Origin: Burkholderiales bacterium
GTDB lineage: Bacteria; Pseudomonadota; Gammaproteobacteria; Burkholderiales; Burkholderiaceae_C
Reading direction: 5' to 3'
Length of the DNA: 7,952 bases
NCBI GenBank assembly: GCA_005786815.1
Contig: SYDB01000034.1
Location: 1 to 7,952 of the forward strand
This document shows positions 1 to 7,776 of this stretch, piece after piece (positions within the stretch are counted from its first letter, which is position 1; each line of letters begins with the position of its first letter). A program made the position numbers and the translations under genes. Under the pieces are notes generated by a model. The model did not search any database, was not told the origin of the DNA, and was given only the letters and a program-made list of their open reading frames with translations.

Positions 1-1542
1 AGAAGTGAAAGCGGTTAACCCAAACTTATGAACACCTTTTTTCCATTCGCCGCCCACATCCAATTGGGTTGCTTTTTCTAAAGTATTGTTAGGAGAACCG
101 ACCTCAAAAGTTTTAGTCGCGGCATGGGCGCCGTTGGCAAATAACTCATAGTCTTTAGGTGCCCGTTGACTCGCACTTAGATTACTAGTGATTTGCCAGC
201 CCTCTTGCATTTCACCCGTACGTAAATTGCGCATGACTCCCAGAGCAAAACTTACTGGATTGAATGTTTTAGTTTGAGCAGAAATGGTTGAAACATCTGA
301 CGCAATATCTTCCAAAGACTGCACACTAACCCGCTCGGTACGAGCACCGGCACTCCATTGCCCCCATGAAGTTTTGAGCGCTTGGTATGTAAATAACGCG
401 GTGCTATGCGTGCGGCTTGAAGGTATAAATCTTTCGTCGCCTGAAGCACCCAGATTATTGTTTTCACGCTGAAACCCCAACATGCCCTCTAACTGCAAAC
501 CATTTCCAAGTGAAATGCTTCGTTGCCGAGCCTCTATACGACTATCCATTCCTGAATTATTGAAAACTGTACCTGCAACAGTTTCACCAGTTTCGCTACT
601 ATATTCAGTATGTGTGTAATTGGTGTAGCCGCCTTGAAACTTCACATCTTGAAACCAATCACCCACATCGCGTAATTTACCCTCGATGGCATGATGACGG
701 CGCACCATACCAATGGTCACATACTCTTCCGCTACTGTTCCGTAGGTGCTTTTATATTCACTGGTTGACAGACCTAGGTAACCTCTGTCAAACAACAAGG
801 TTCCTCCAACTGCACCACCTTTGGTATTGCTGGCCGAATTACACACTTTTATGGAATTCACGCCACTTGCACATGACATGTTTTTGGGCACCTTCAAGTT
901 CTGCGTGCGTCTGTCAAAAGCATCCACATGGATGGCGAACTTATCGGTCCCCGTCTCCACCATGGCGCCCGTGCTGCGTTCATTGGCAGCACCGCCAGCA
1001 CGCACTTCGGCTTTACCCATCACGCCACCTTTGGCATCAAATGCGCGTTCACGGGCGATGCGGTTGTCAATCACATTCACCACGCCGCCGATAGCGCTTC
1101 CGCCATAAAGCAAAGTAGCGGGGCCACGCAAAATTTCAATGCGTTCTGTGGTGAGTGGGTCCATCGGTACCGCATGGTCAAAGCTCAAACCCGAGACATC
1201 CATATTCGCACCGCTGTTTTGCAATATGCGAATGCGGTCGCCGTCCATGCCGCGTATGGTCGGTCGCCCCACATTGGGGCCGAAAGAGCTGTTAGCGATA
1301 CCCGGTAAGTTGTCTAAGGTTTCACCCAGCGTTGATCCCAGACGTTGGGTGAGTGCTGCGCCCGAGAGTTGCTGGGCCGGCACCAATAAACCTGTGTTCT
1401 CTAAAGAACGTGCAGTGATGGTGACATCATCTAAACGCGTTGTGTACGGATCTTGGGCACTTTGCGCATACACAGATAAGTGCGCAAAACACGTAAGGCT
1501 CGCCACATAGGCAAGCGAATGACGGAAATCTCGAAATTTCAT
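1..1542 (-). CDS. TonB-dependent outer-membrane receptor, ZnuD-like (zinc/metal uptake), C-terminus beyond window
   Basis: The frame is open without a stop from the ATG at 1542 to the window edge (514 residues seen), so the C-terminal barrel strands are missing. Residues 1-26 form a signal peptide ending VYA|QS. A TonB-box-like stretch DDVTITA lies at 38-44. The plug follows at about 50-165, with PTIRGMDGDRIRIL near 94-107 and ERIEILRGPATLLYGG at 133-148. Barrel motifs typical of the ZnuD-like branch are visible: SEYKSTYGT (261-269), GYTNYTHTE (305-313), a GDERFIP loop (368-374) and QRAPKDYELFANGAH (459-473). This family imports zinc or other metals across the outer membrane using TonB energy. 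An extracellular-loop segment carries a close Cys pair (C224, C234). Assignment to the receptor superfamily is near certain. The metal substrate is inferred from family resemblance, and no Zur-type operator was recognised. It is the last visible gene of a likely msrA-led operon. The start is supported by AGGA seven bases upstream. Confidence 0.93.
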   Translation of the reverse strand, partial: MKFRDFRHSLAYVASLTCFAHLSVYAQSAQDPYTTRLDDVTITARSLENTGLLVPAQQLSGAALTQRLGSTLGETLDNLPGIANSSFGPNVGRPTIRGMDGDRIRILQNSGANMDVSGLSFDHAVPMDPLTTERIEILRGPATLLYGGSAIGGVVNVIDNRIARERAFDAKGGVMGKAEVRAGGAANERSTGAMVETGTDKFAIHVDAFDRRTQNLKVPKNMSCASGVNSIKVCNSASNTKGGAVGGTLLFDRGYLGLSTSEYKSTYGTVAEEYVTIGMVRRHHAIEGKLRDVGDWFQDVKFQGGYTNYTHTEYSSETGETVAGTVFNNSGMDSRIEARQRSISLGNGLQLEGMLGFQRENNNLGASGDERFIPSSRTHSTALFTYQALKTSWGQWSAGARTERVSVQSLEDIASDVSTISAQTKTFNPVSFALGVMRNLRTGEMQEGWQITSNLSASQRAPKDYELFANGAHAATKTFEVGSPNNTLEKATQLDVGGEWKKGVHKFGLTAFTS

Positions 1543-1549
1543 AAAACTA

Positions 1550-1553
1550 TCCT
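1550..1553 (-). promoter_or_regulatory. Ribosome binding site of the TonB receptor
   Basis: On the minus strand, AGGA lies seven bases before the ATG at 1542 and supports that start. This gene therefore has its own initiation signal, although it probably shares a transcript with the upstream genes. Confidence 0.6.
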
Positions 1554-1571
1554 GTTCACAAAGAAATGACA

Positions 1572-1596
1572 GCGCTCAGGGCTAAGCCCTCAGCGC
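1572..1596 (-). other. Intercistronic hairpin (11-base arms, 3-base loop)
   Basis: The arms 1572-1582 (GCGCTCAGGGC) and 1586-1596 (GCCCTCAGCGC) pair with a single internal C:C mismatch around a TAA loop. It sits in the gap between the stop of the 136-residue protein gene (1608) and the receptor start (1542). No T-run follows the stem on either strand, so it does not look like a standard intrinsic terminator. It could be a partial terminator, an mRNA stability or processing element, or an attenuator that lowers receptor expression relative to msrA. The structure is seen; the function is inference. Confidence 0.5.
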
Positions 1597-1607
1597 GCGT
1601 TAAAAAG

Positions 1608-2018
1608 TCAAATCAAAGTAATAACAGGCGGACCACGGGCCGCATAAAACCGCTCAAACAGCGCAAAGCGTTCGAGCAATGCAAGGCCCAACCATAATGC
1701 GGGCGCAGGAATATAACTATCTATGTGCAAAGCGTGTTGCAAGGCGTCAGGACAGGCTTGGTCAAACAACTGGCAGTCCGTTAAACTTTTATGCTCACCC
1801 CATAAATCAGCAAAAAATAGTGTTTCTTCTGTGGGGCTACTTGGCGAATGTGTTGGCTTTTGCTGCGCCACTGCAAGATCTTGCAATGTATGCGTCACGC
1901 GCTCTGCCACACTTTCTTTATGCACGATACGGTGCACAACGGTCAAGGTCTGCAGGCATACCAGTGCCAGCAACGCCCACATCATCCACTGACGTAAACC
2001 CAACAGCTGCCGCATCAT
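1608..2018 (-). CDS. Small membrane-anchored Cys/His protein, DUF2946-like, function unknown
   Basis: A 136-residue protein. An N-terminal hydrophobic segment (about 11-28) after Arg3/Arg9 suggests a signal anchor or uncleaved signal, placing the rest in the periplasm. The middle is His-rich (H29, H33, H43, H57, H76), with a Cys pair C82/C89 in the stretch DCQLFDQACPD. A second hydrophobic patch lies at about 105-122, and the protein ends in ARGPP (127-131) plus six residues. The N-terminal anchor, central Cys/His part and C-terminal ARGPP/ARAPP-type tail recall DUF2946-type small proteins often found beside TonB receptors or metal genes. That resemblance is from memory and moderate. The ATG overlaps the msrA stop as ATGA, pointing to translational coupling. 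AAGGTG lies seven bases upstream, inside msrA. A second ATG follows at once (2015), so the start could be one residue later. A role in metal handling or receptor support is inferred only from context and Cys/His content. Confidence 0.75.
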   Translation of the reverse strand: MMRQLLGLRQWMMWALLALVCLQTLTVVHRIVHKESVAERVTHTLQDLAVAQQKPTHSPSSPTEETLFFADLWGEHKSLTDCQLFDQACPDALQHALHIDSYIPAPALWLGLALLERFALFERFYAARGPPVITLI

Positions 2019-2578
2019 GCGCGCACCTTGTTTGAAAAAGTCTGTAAAAACTTCTTGACCTTAGGTGCCACCACAAAAGCGCAATACCCTTGGTTAGGGT
2101 GGTTCTCAAAATAATCTTGGTGGTAATCCTCAGCGCTGCTGTAGTTGTGCAGCATCTCGATTTCGGTTACCACTTTGCCTTGCATCGCCTGATTGACTTG
2201 GTCACACACGCTTTGCGCAACATCGCGATCGGTCGCGAGGCTGAGATAAATACCACTGCGGTACTGGGTACCCACGTCATTGCCTTGGCGGTTCAAGGTA
2301 GTCGGGTCGTGGATGACGAAAAATATCTCAAGTAACTCACGCAAACTGATGGTTTTCGGGTCATAGCGCAACTGCACCACCTCGACATGCCCCGTATTGC
2401 CATCGCAGACTTGTTCGTAGGTGGGATTTTGAACATGGCCATTGCAATAGCCCGATTCCACGTCCATCACGCCTTGCACGCGGTCAAACACGGCCTCCGT
2501 GCACCAGAAGCAACCACCACCCAAGGTGATCACTGGGTAATCGCCGAGGTTGTCGTGAAGGGGCTGTGATTGAGACAT
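2015..2578 (-). CDS. msrA: Peptide-methionine (S)-S-oxide reductase MsrA
   Basis: A 187-residue protein that reduces the S-epimer of methionine sulfoxide in proteins or free methionine, repairing oxidative damage with electrons usually from thioredoxin. The active site GGCFWCTE is at about 21-28 with catalytic C23. Other family hallmarks are ESGYCNGH (41-48), PTYEQVC (52-58), GHVEVVQLRYDP (63-74), HDPTTLNRQGNDVGTQYRSG (90-109) and the C-terminal NQGYCAFVVAPK (162-173), whose C166 is a likely resolving cysteine. No signal peptide is evident, so it is probably cytoplasmic. The start at 2578 was chosen because it gives normal family length. An in-frame upstream start at 2644 would add 22 residues without family character. 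There is no good Shine-Dalgarno before 2578, but a TAAAAT element lies about eight bases upstream, so the mRNA may be leaderless or nearly so. It is the first gene of the minus-strand set, overlapping the next gene by four bases. Confidence 0.95.
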   Translation of the reverse strand: MSQSQPLHDNLGDYPVITLGGGCFWCTEAVFDRVQGVMDVESGYCNGHVQNPTYEQVCDGNTGHVEVVQLRYDPKTISLRELLEIFFVIHDPTTLNRQGNDVGTQYRSGIYLSLATDRDVAQSVCDQVNQAMQGKVVTEIEMLHNYSSAEDYHQDYFENHPNQGYCAFVVAPKVKKFLQTFSNKVRA

Positions 2579-2585
2579 ACCCGCG

Positions 2586-2591
2586 ATTTTA
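2586..2591 (-). promoter_or_regulatory. Candidate -10 element for msrA
   Basis: On the minus strand the sequence reads CCTAAAATCGCGGGT just before the msrA ATG. TAAAAT matches the sigma70 -10 consensus at five of six bases and is a common betaproteobacterial form. Transcription would then start at about 2579, right at the start codon. No convincing -35 box is visible at 16-18 bases spacing, so this call is weak. Confidence 0.3.
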
Positions 2592-2670
2592 GGCTTTTGG
2601 TCACCCCACACATTTCTTAAGCCATCCGATGCCCCTAAATACACAGAAAATGAAGCTGATCGGCTATATT

Positions 2671-2684
2671 ACTAACCAGTCAGT
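2671..2684. promoter_or_regulatory. Candidate TetR operator: imperfect palindrome in the divergent intergenic region
   Basis: The sequence ACTAACCAGTCAGT has half-sites ACTAAC and GTCAGT (reverse complement ACTGAC), agreeing at five of six bases around a two-base centre. Further symmetric matches exist outside it. It lies 16 bases before the GTG of the TetR gene and directly after TATATT (2665-2670), a possible -10 box of that gene, so a bound repressor would block the start of transcription. TetR/AcrR repressors of RND pumps usually bind such palindromes beside their own gene. It is 93 bases from the msrA start, so an effect on the divergent set is possible. The 2579-2699 gap holds no gene. 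Confidence 0.5.
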
Positions 2685-2699
2685 CATTAATTTAAATCT

Positions 2700-3350
2700 G
2701 TGTCTTCCGCATCCCCCCTCCTCGTTGTTGATCCCCACCACAAACGTGAACGCCGTAAGCAAGCCCGCCCAGGCGAGTTGTTGCAAGCAGCCTTGTCTTT
2801 GTTTGTGGAAAAAGGTTTTGCTGCTACCCGCGTCGAGGAAGTTGCTGCACTTGCAGGCGTGTCCAAGGGCACTTTGTTTTTGTATTTCGAAACCAAAGAA
2901 GACCTGCTCAAAGCTGTTATTCGCGAAAACATTGCGAATTTGTTTCCAGCATGGAATGAGGAGTTCAACAGTTTCAAAGGTAGTAGCAGCGAAATGTTGC
3001 GCTACGCCATGCGTTCTTGGTGGGAACGTATTGGAAACACACCGGCCAGTGGCATTCCTAAGTTGGTCATGGGCGAAGCCCAAAACTTTCCTGAAATTGC
3101 TAACTTTTACCACGCCGAAGTCATCGAGCCTGGTGTTGCCTTGATTCGCCGCATCTTGCAGCGCGGTATCGATACGGGTGAGTTCCGCACAATTGAGCTT
3201 GACCAAGCGGTGCACACGGTTTACGCCCCGATGATTTTTCTGATGATGTGGAAAAACTCTATGGGCTTGTGTTCTTCCGGTATTCAGATAGACCCTGAGC
3301 GCTTTATAGAAATGCAGGTGGACGTTTTGCTCCACGGCATCACTGTTTAA
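2700..3350 (+). CDS. TetR/AcrR-family transcriptional repressor of the adjacent RND efflux genes
   Basis: A 216-residue one-component regulator. The N-terminal DNA-binding domain spans about 24-73: a first helix (ELLQAALSLFVEKGF), then the helix-turn-helix TRVEEVAALAGVSKGTLFLYF (43-63) and the flanking KEDLLKAV. The rest is an all-helical ligand-binding and dimerisation domain, ending around 216, a normal length for the family. The start is GTG at 2700: an in-frame TAA lies at 2688 and the next in-frame ATG is far beyond the HTH. No clear Shine-Dalgarno is visible. It is first in a co-directional row with the adaptor (about 24 bases downstream) and the pump, so it likely represses its own operon through the palindrome at 2671-2684 and is released by a pump substrate. 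The inducer cannot be told from sequence. Confidence 0.93.
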   Translation: MSSASPLLVVDPHHKRERRKQARPGELLQAALSLFVEKGFAATRVEEVAALAGVSKGTLFLYFETKEDLLKAVIRENIANLFPAWNEEFNSFKGSSSEMLRYAMRSWWERIGNTPASGIPKLVMGEAQNFPEIANFYHAEVIEPGVALIRRILQRGIDTGEFRTIELDQAVHTVYAPMIFLMMWKNSMGLCSSGIQIDPERFIEMQVDVLLHGITV

Positions 3351-3374
3351 AACACTGCATTGCAGATGAGTCCT

Positions 3375-4532
3375 ATGAAAATAACAACCCGTCGTATCGT
3401 CGTTGCCCTCATCGTGTTGGCATTGGCTATTGGCATTTGGCGAGCACTTTCTGCCAAGCGCACCCAGCAGCTCGCCGCCACAGATGCAGCGCAATTGCAA
3501 GCCCAAATCGAACTCTCCAACAACGACGTCTTCACTGCCGAGATTCGCGAAATTACCCAAGGATTAGCTGTCTCCGGTACTGTGAAGGCATTGAATTACG
3601 CAGTCATCAAAGCTCGCGTAGCGGGTGAGTTAAAAGAAATTAAAGTACGTGAAGGCGACTCTGTTTCTGCTGGACAAGTGCTGGCCCGTATTGATCCAGT
3701 GGAATACCAGCGTCGCTTTGAGCAAGCGCAAGAACAAGCCAGCGCGGCCAAGTCACAAATGGAGATCGCCCAGCGGCAATGGGACACCAATAAGGCCTTG
3801 GTCGAACAAGGCTTTATCTCAAAAACGGCTCTAGATAATTCACTGGCCTCTTTCCAAGGCGCAGTGGCTAGCCATAAGGCGGCTATTGCAGGCGCAGATG
3901 TCGCGCGTAAATCTTTGGATGATTCTGTGCTGCGTGCACCTTTCTCTGGCGTGATTGCGCTGCGTGCTGCGCAACTGGGTGAGCGGGTTGGCATCGATGC
4001 CAAAGTTTTAGAGTTGGTCGACTTGCGCCAACTCGAAGTAGAAGCGCCCCTCAGCCCAAGCGATTCATTGGACATCAAGATGGGTCAAATAGCTCGGCTA
4101 CAAATCGAAGACCGCGCTGAACTAGTCACAGCGCGCGTAACCCGCATGAGCCCCAGTGCCCAAGCGGGTAGTCGCAGTGTGTTGATCTACCTCACCTTGG
4201 ATAAACCTGCAGGGTTGCGCCACGGTTTATTTGCCAAGGGCACTTTGGGGCTAATGAACTCACTAGTGATGGCCGTGCCCTTGACCTCGGTGCGCACCGA
4301 CCACCCTAGCCCCTACGTACAGATATTGGAAAAAGTAGGAGAGGACATGCGCGTCCGCCATCAAACCGTCGAGACGGGTATTCGCGGCAACGATGCATCT
4401 GGCAAAGATTCACAAGACTGGGTGGCAGTGAAAGGGCTAACAGCCGGCAGCATTGTTTTGAAAGGCCAAGTAGGCGCAATGCGCGAAGGAATGACAGTTC
4501 GGTTCACAGCTAGCAACCCAACTTCTCGCTAA
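3375..4532 (+). CDS. RND efflux periplasmic adaptor subunit (membrane fusion protein, HlyD/AcrA family)
   Basis: A 385-residue periplasmic adaptor linking the inner-membrane pump to an outer-membrane channel. An N-terminal hydrophobic segment (about 8-24) after KITTRR acts as signal or membrane anchor; there is no lipobox cysteine, so it is not a lipoprotein. The first beta-barrel and lipoyl half is at about 55-108 with VAGELKEIKVREGD (82-95). A helical hairpin follows (about 109-180), then the second lipoyl half DSVLRAPFSGVIALR (183-197), a beta-barrel (about 215-295) and the membrane-proximal C-terminal part (about 296-378, GLTAGSIVLKG at 354-364). The start is uncertain: ATG at 3375 gives a compact signal-anchor start preceded by AGATGAG, but ATG at 3366 or TTG at 3360 are in frame and would add three or five residues. 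It lies in an operon with the upstream regulator and the pump, whose start is 18 bases after the stop. Confidence 0.93.
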   Translation: MKITTRRIVVALIVLALAIGIWRALSAKRTQQLAATDAAQLQAQIELSNNDVFTAEIREITQGLAVSGTVKALNYAVIKARVAGELKEIKVREGDSVSAGQVLARIDPVEYQRRFEQAQEQASAAKSQMEIAQRQWDTNKALVEQGFISKTALDNSLASFQGAVASHKAAIAGADVARKSLDDSVLRAPFSGVIALRAAQLGERVGIDAKVLELVDLRQLEVEAPLSPSDSLDIKMGQIARLQIEDRAELVTARVTRMSPSAQAGSRSVLIYLTLDKPAGLRHGLFAKGTLGLMNSLVMAVPLTSVRTDHPSPYVQILEKVGEDMRVRHQTVETGIRGNDASGKDSQDWVAVKGLTAGSIVLKGQVGAMREGMTVRFTASNPTSR

Positions 4533-4550
4533 ATCCATTCACAACGCGCC

Positions 4551-7500
4551 ATGTGGTTCACCAAAGTCAGCCTCAAAAACCCCGTCTTCGCAACGATGGT
4601 GATGCTTGCGTTTGTGGTGCTGGGCTTGTTCTCTTATCAACGTCTCAAGATCGACCAGTTTCCGAATATTGATTTGCCCGTCGTCGTCGTCAGCACCGAA
4701 TATCCAGGTGCATCTCCTGAAATTGTCGAGAGCGAGGTGACTAAAAAAGTGGAAGAAGCCGTCAATTCCATTGCAGGCATCAATGCACTCACGTCTCGCA
4801 GTTATGAAGGCGTGTCGGTGGTGGTGGTTGAGTTTGACCTCAACATAGACGGCCGAAAAGGTGCCGATGACGTGCGCGAAAAAGTCGCGCTGATGCGCCC
4901 TACTTTGCGCGATGAAGTAAGAGACCCACGCATATTGCGCTTTGATCCTGCTAGCCGTGCGATTTGGTCTTTGGCCGTGCTGCCTGGTACTTCATCGCTA
5001 TCCGCTGTTGAACTCACCAATTGGACAGATCAGGTACTGAAAAAACGCCTACAGAATGTGTCGGGCGTTGGCGCTGTCAATATGGTGGGCGGTACTTTGC
5101 GAGAGATCAATATCTATCTCAATCCGCAAGCCATGGAGTCGTTGGGCGTCTCTGCAGATCAAATCGCTAACGCCGTCGCGTCAGAAGCGAAAGACATGCC
5201 CGTAGGCTCTTTGCGCTCTTTGCAGCAAGACCGTGTGATCCAGATCGAAGGACGTATGTTGCGGCCTGAGATGTTTGGGCAAATCATCGTGGCGCGCAAA
5301 GCCACAACCCCTATTCGTCTTAGCCAAGTTGCCACTGTCAAAGACGGGGCACAAGAAGTCGAAAACTTGGCACTCTACAACGGACAACGTACCTTACTTA
5401 TCACGGTGCAAAAAGCATTAGATGAGAACACGATCGAAGTAGTCGACAACCTCAACAAAGCGGTTACCGCCATCAAGGCTGAATTACCCAAAGGGGTTGT
5501 TTTAGAGACGGTGCAGGATGGTTCTCGCCCGATTCGCGTGGGGGTTGAGAATGTCCGACGCACCCTGATTGAAGGCGCTCTTCTCACCGTTTTGATCGTA
5601 TTTTTATTTCTAAACTCATGGCGCTCGACCGTCATCACCGGGTTAACCTTGCCCATCGCCATCATTGGCACATTTTTGTTTATGTATATGTTTGGTTTCA
5701 CCATCAATATGGTGACCTTGATGGCGTTGTCGCTTTGCGTTGGCTTGCTGATTGATGACGCCATCGTGGTGCGAGAGAACATCGTGCGCCATGTGCAAAT
5801 GGGCAAAGCCCCTTATGACGCAGCGATGGAAGGCACGCAAGAAATTGGTCTAGCGGTGTTAGCTACCACCTTCTCTATCGTTGCTGTGTTTTTACCCATT
5901 GGCTTTATGGGCGGCGTCATTGGCAAGTTCTTCCACGAGTTTGGTTTGACGATCGTGGCTGCGGTGTTGATTTCGATGTTTGTGAGCTTCACCTTGGACC
6001 CTATGCTTTCGTCCATATGGCATGACCCTTCTATTGAAGTGCAGGGAAAAACACCTGCGGGTCAGATTAGAAAACCCAATTGGTATGACCGCACGATCTC
6101 TCCCATCACCGCATGGTTTAACAAAAGCACGCAGCGCTTAGAAGTGCTTTACCAAACCACCCTACGCTGGTCTCTCAAACATAAACGCGCTACGCTTGGT
6201 TTGGCCGCAAGCATATTTATCACCAGCGTTTTCATGGTTCCATTGCTGGGAACAGAGTTTGTGCCCAAAGCAGATTTCTCGGAAACCTCGGTGAATTTTT
6301 ATACGCCCGTAGGATCGTCGCTAGAAGCCACCGAGGCCAAAGCGCAGCAGGTTGAGCAAATCATTCGAGAGTTTCCTGAAGTGCGTTACACCTTAGCCAC
6401 TATCAATACTGGCAACGCGAACGGAAAAATTTATGCCAGCGTTTATATCCGTTTGGTTGATCGCAAATTACGCCAACGCAGCATGGATGAAATGACGTCT
6501 CTTTTGCGTAATCGATTGCAACGCGTGTCTGGCATCACCGTGACCCATGCAGGTTTGTTGGATACGGTTGGTGGCAACAAGCAAATTGAATTCTCTTTGT
6601 TGGGACCCGATTTACGCGAACTAGAGCGCCTTGCCCAACAAGTCATGGTCAAAGTGCGACCTATTCCAGGTTTGGTCGATCTTGACTCCAGCGTGAAACC
6701 CAACAAGCCCACGGTGCAAGTAGCCCTTCAACGTGAAGCCGCGAGCGATCTTGGACTCACGCTTGGCAATATTGGTAACCAATTACGCATTTTGGTGGAA
6801 GGCAAAACCGTCACCAATTGGCTAGCCCCTGATGACCAAACCTACAACGTCAATGTACGTTTGGCCCCTGGTGCACGCGACAACATTCAAGACATTGAAC
6901 GCCTGCCATTTGTCGTAGGAACGGCGCCAGACGGAACACCCCGCGTGGCGCGTTTGAACCAGTTTGCCCATGTTGTCGAAGGCACTGGACCCAACCAGAT
7001 TAACCGCCGTAATTTGATGCGTGAAGTCGCCATCAACGCCAATGTGTTCAACCGCTCTGCGGGCGAAGTGTCTGGCGATATCAAAAAAATTATGGGAGAG
7101 ATGGTGTTACCACCTGGTTACCGTTACCAATTCAGTGGCTCCACAAAAAGCATGAAAGAGTCGTTTGACTACGCCCTGTCTGCTTTGGTACTGGCCATTG
7201 TGTTCATTTATATGATTTTGGCAAGCCAATTCAAAAGCTTTTTACAACCGTTGGCCCTGATGACGGCCTTGCCCTTGACATTGATCGGTGTGGTCTTGGC
7301 CTTGCTGATGTTTGGGTCTGCCGTGTCTATGTTCTCAGTCATTGGCATAGTGATGCTGATGGGCTTGGTCACTAAAAATGCGATTTTGTTGGTTGACTTT
7401 GCCATTCGTTCGCGCGAAGACAAAGTACAAGCGGACGGCAGTGTTCAAAAAGGCCTGCCCCGTGAAGAGGCGCTTTTACTAGCAGCACAGGTGCGTTTGC

Positions 7501-7724
7501 GCCCCATTTTGATGACCACCTTGGCCATGATTTTTGGCATGATCCCTTTGGCGTTTGCTATGACGGAGGGGTCTGAGCAACGGGCACCTATGGGTCAGGC
7601 TGTGATTGGAGGGGTGATCACTTCTTCCTTGTTGACCTTGGTAGTCGTCCCCGTGGTGTATTGCTACCTTGATGATTTTGCCAATTGGATTCGCCGCAAA
7701 TGGCATGCCCCCAAGCTTACCTAA
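4551..7724 (+). CDS. RND multidrug efflux transporter, inner-membrane pump (AcrB/HAE1 family)
   Basis: A 1057-residue proton-driven exporter, full length for the AcrB/HAE1 family. It shows the duplicated layout: TM1 (about 10-28), a large periplasmic porter/docking region to about 335, TM2-TM6 (about 337-485), TM7 (about 547-563), a second periplasmic region to about 870, and TM8-TM12 (about 873-1038). Proton-relay residues are present: adjacent D402-D403 in [13 protein letters not shown] (TM4) and K942 in [15 protein letters not shown] (TM10). [20 protein letters not shown] (38-57) and GTEFVPKAD (567-575) are typical. The DD pair plus Lys favours a HAE1 drug/organic exporter over a CzcA/CusA metal pump, but the substrate is not predictable. 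It follows the adaptor gene with an 18-base gap and no evident Shine-Dalgarno, so it may depend on translation from upstream. A TolC-like channel gene is absent from the window. The C-terminus ends cleanly in AWHAPKLT-like soluble residues after TM12, with no sign of truncation or frameshift. Confidence 0.96.
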   Translation: MWFTKVSLKNPVFATMVMLAFVVLGLFSYQRLKIDQFPNIDLPVVVVSTEYPGASPEIVESEVTKKVEEAVNSIAGINALTSRSYEGVSVVVVEFDLNIDGRKGADDVREKVALMRPTLRDEVRDPRILRFDPASRAIWSLAVLPGTSSLSAVELTNWTDQVLKKRLQNVSGVGAVNMVGGTLREINIYLNPQAMESLGVSADQIANAVASEAKDMPVGSLRSLQQDRVIQIEGRMLRPEMFGQIIVARKATTPIRLSQVATVKDGAQEVENLALYNGQRTLLITVQKALDENTIEVVDNLNKAVTAIKAELPKGVVLETVQDGSRPIRVGVENVRRTLIEGALLTVLIVFLFLNSWRSTVITGLTLPIAIIGTFLFMYMFGFTINMVTLMALSLCVGLLIDDAIVVRENIVRHVQMGKAPYDAAMEGTQEIGLAVLATTFSIVAVFLPIGFMGGVIGKFFHEFGLTIVAAVLISMFVSFTLDPMLSSIWHDPSIEVQGKTPAGQIRKPNWYDRTISPITAWFNKSTQRLEVLYQTTLRWSLKHKRATLGLAASIFITSVFMVPLLGTEFVPKADFSETSVNFYTPVGSSLEATEAKAQQVEQIIREFPEVRYTLATINTGNANGKIYASVYIRLVDRKLRQRSMDEMTSLLRNRLQRVSGITVTHAGLLDTVGGNKQIEFSLLGPDLRELERLAQQVMVKVRPIPGLVDLDSSVKPNKPTVQVALQREAASDLGLTLGNIGNQLRILVEGKTVTNWLAPDDQTYNVNVRLAPGARDNIQDIERLPFVVGTAPDGTPRVARLNQFAHVVEGTGPNQINRRNLMREVAINANVFNRSAGEVSGDIKKIMGEMVLPPGYRYQFSGSTKSMKESFDYALSALVLAIVFIYMILASQFKSFLQPLALMTALPLTLIGVVLALLMFGSAVSMFSVIGIVMLMGLVTKNAILLVDFAIRSREDKVQADGSVQKGLPREEALLLAAQVRLRPILMTTLAMIFGMIPLAFAMTEGSEQRAPMGQAVIGGVITSSLLTLVVVPVVYCYLDDFANWIRRKWHAPKLT

Positions 7725-7743
7725 CCCGTAAGTAAGCCCCCGT

Positions 7744-7749
7744 TAAAAT
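7744..7749 (+). promoter_or_regulatory. Candidate -10 element for the downstream methyltransferase gene
   Basis: TAAAAT matches the sigma70 -10 consensus at five of six bases and lies 38 bases before the next start codon, after the pump stop at 7724. No good -35 box is seen at normal spacing. It suggests the downstream gene has its own promoter rather than being read only from the efflux operon. Confidence 0.3.
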
Positions 7750-7776
7750 TTTATGTATTCAACCTACCTAGTCCCC

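Noticed and set aside
612..1510. Several plus-strand open frames of 95-160 codons inside the receptor region
   Set aside because: They are antisense to a clear, uninterrupted TonB receptor frame and translate to low-complexity protein without recognisable domains.
1543..1607. Search for a Zur or Fur operator upstream of the receptor
   Set aside because: The only strong symmetry is the GC-rich hairpin at 1572-1596. No AT-rich palindrome of the Zur or Fur type was recognised here or in 2579-2699.
2664..3560. A 298-codon open frame on the minus strand across the TetR gene and the start of the adaptor gene
   Set aside because: It lies opposite two well-recognised genes, has no family features, and its composition reflects the codon pattern of the other strand.
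5375..6016. Minus-strand open frames of 65-143 codons inside the pump gene
   Set aside because: They are antisense to a conserved RND gene with all expected motifs and lack their own start signals or protein features.
4551..7724. Possible heavy-metal RND pump (CzcA/CusA type), given the nearby metal receptor
   Set aside because: The adjacent Asp pair in TM4 and the overall motif set fit the HAE1 drug/organic exporter group better. Neighbouring metal uptake is on the opposite strand and does not define the pump substrate.
7715..7737. Inverted repeat GCTTAC/GTAAGC spanning the pump stop codon, a possible terminator
   Set aside because: The stem is six bases with an 11-base loop and is followed by C-rich sequence rather than a T-run, so it does not support an intrinsic terminator.
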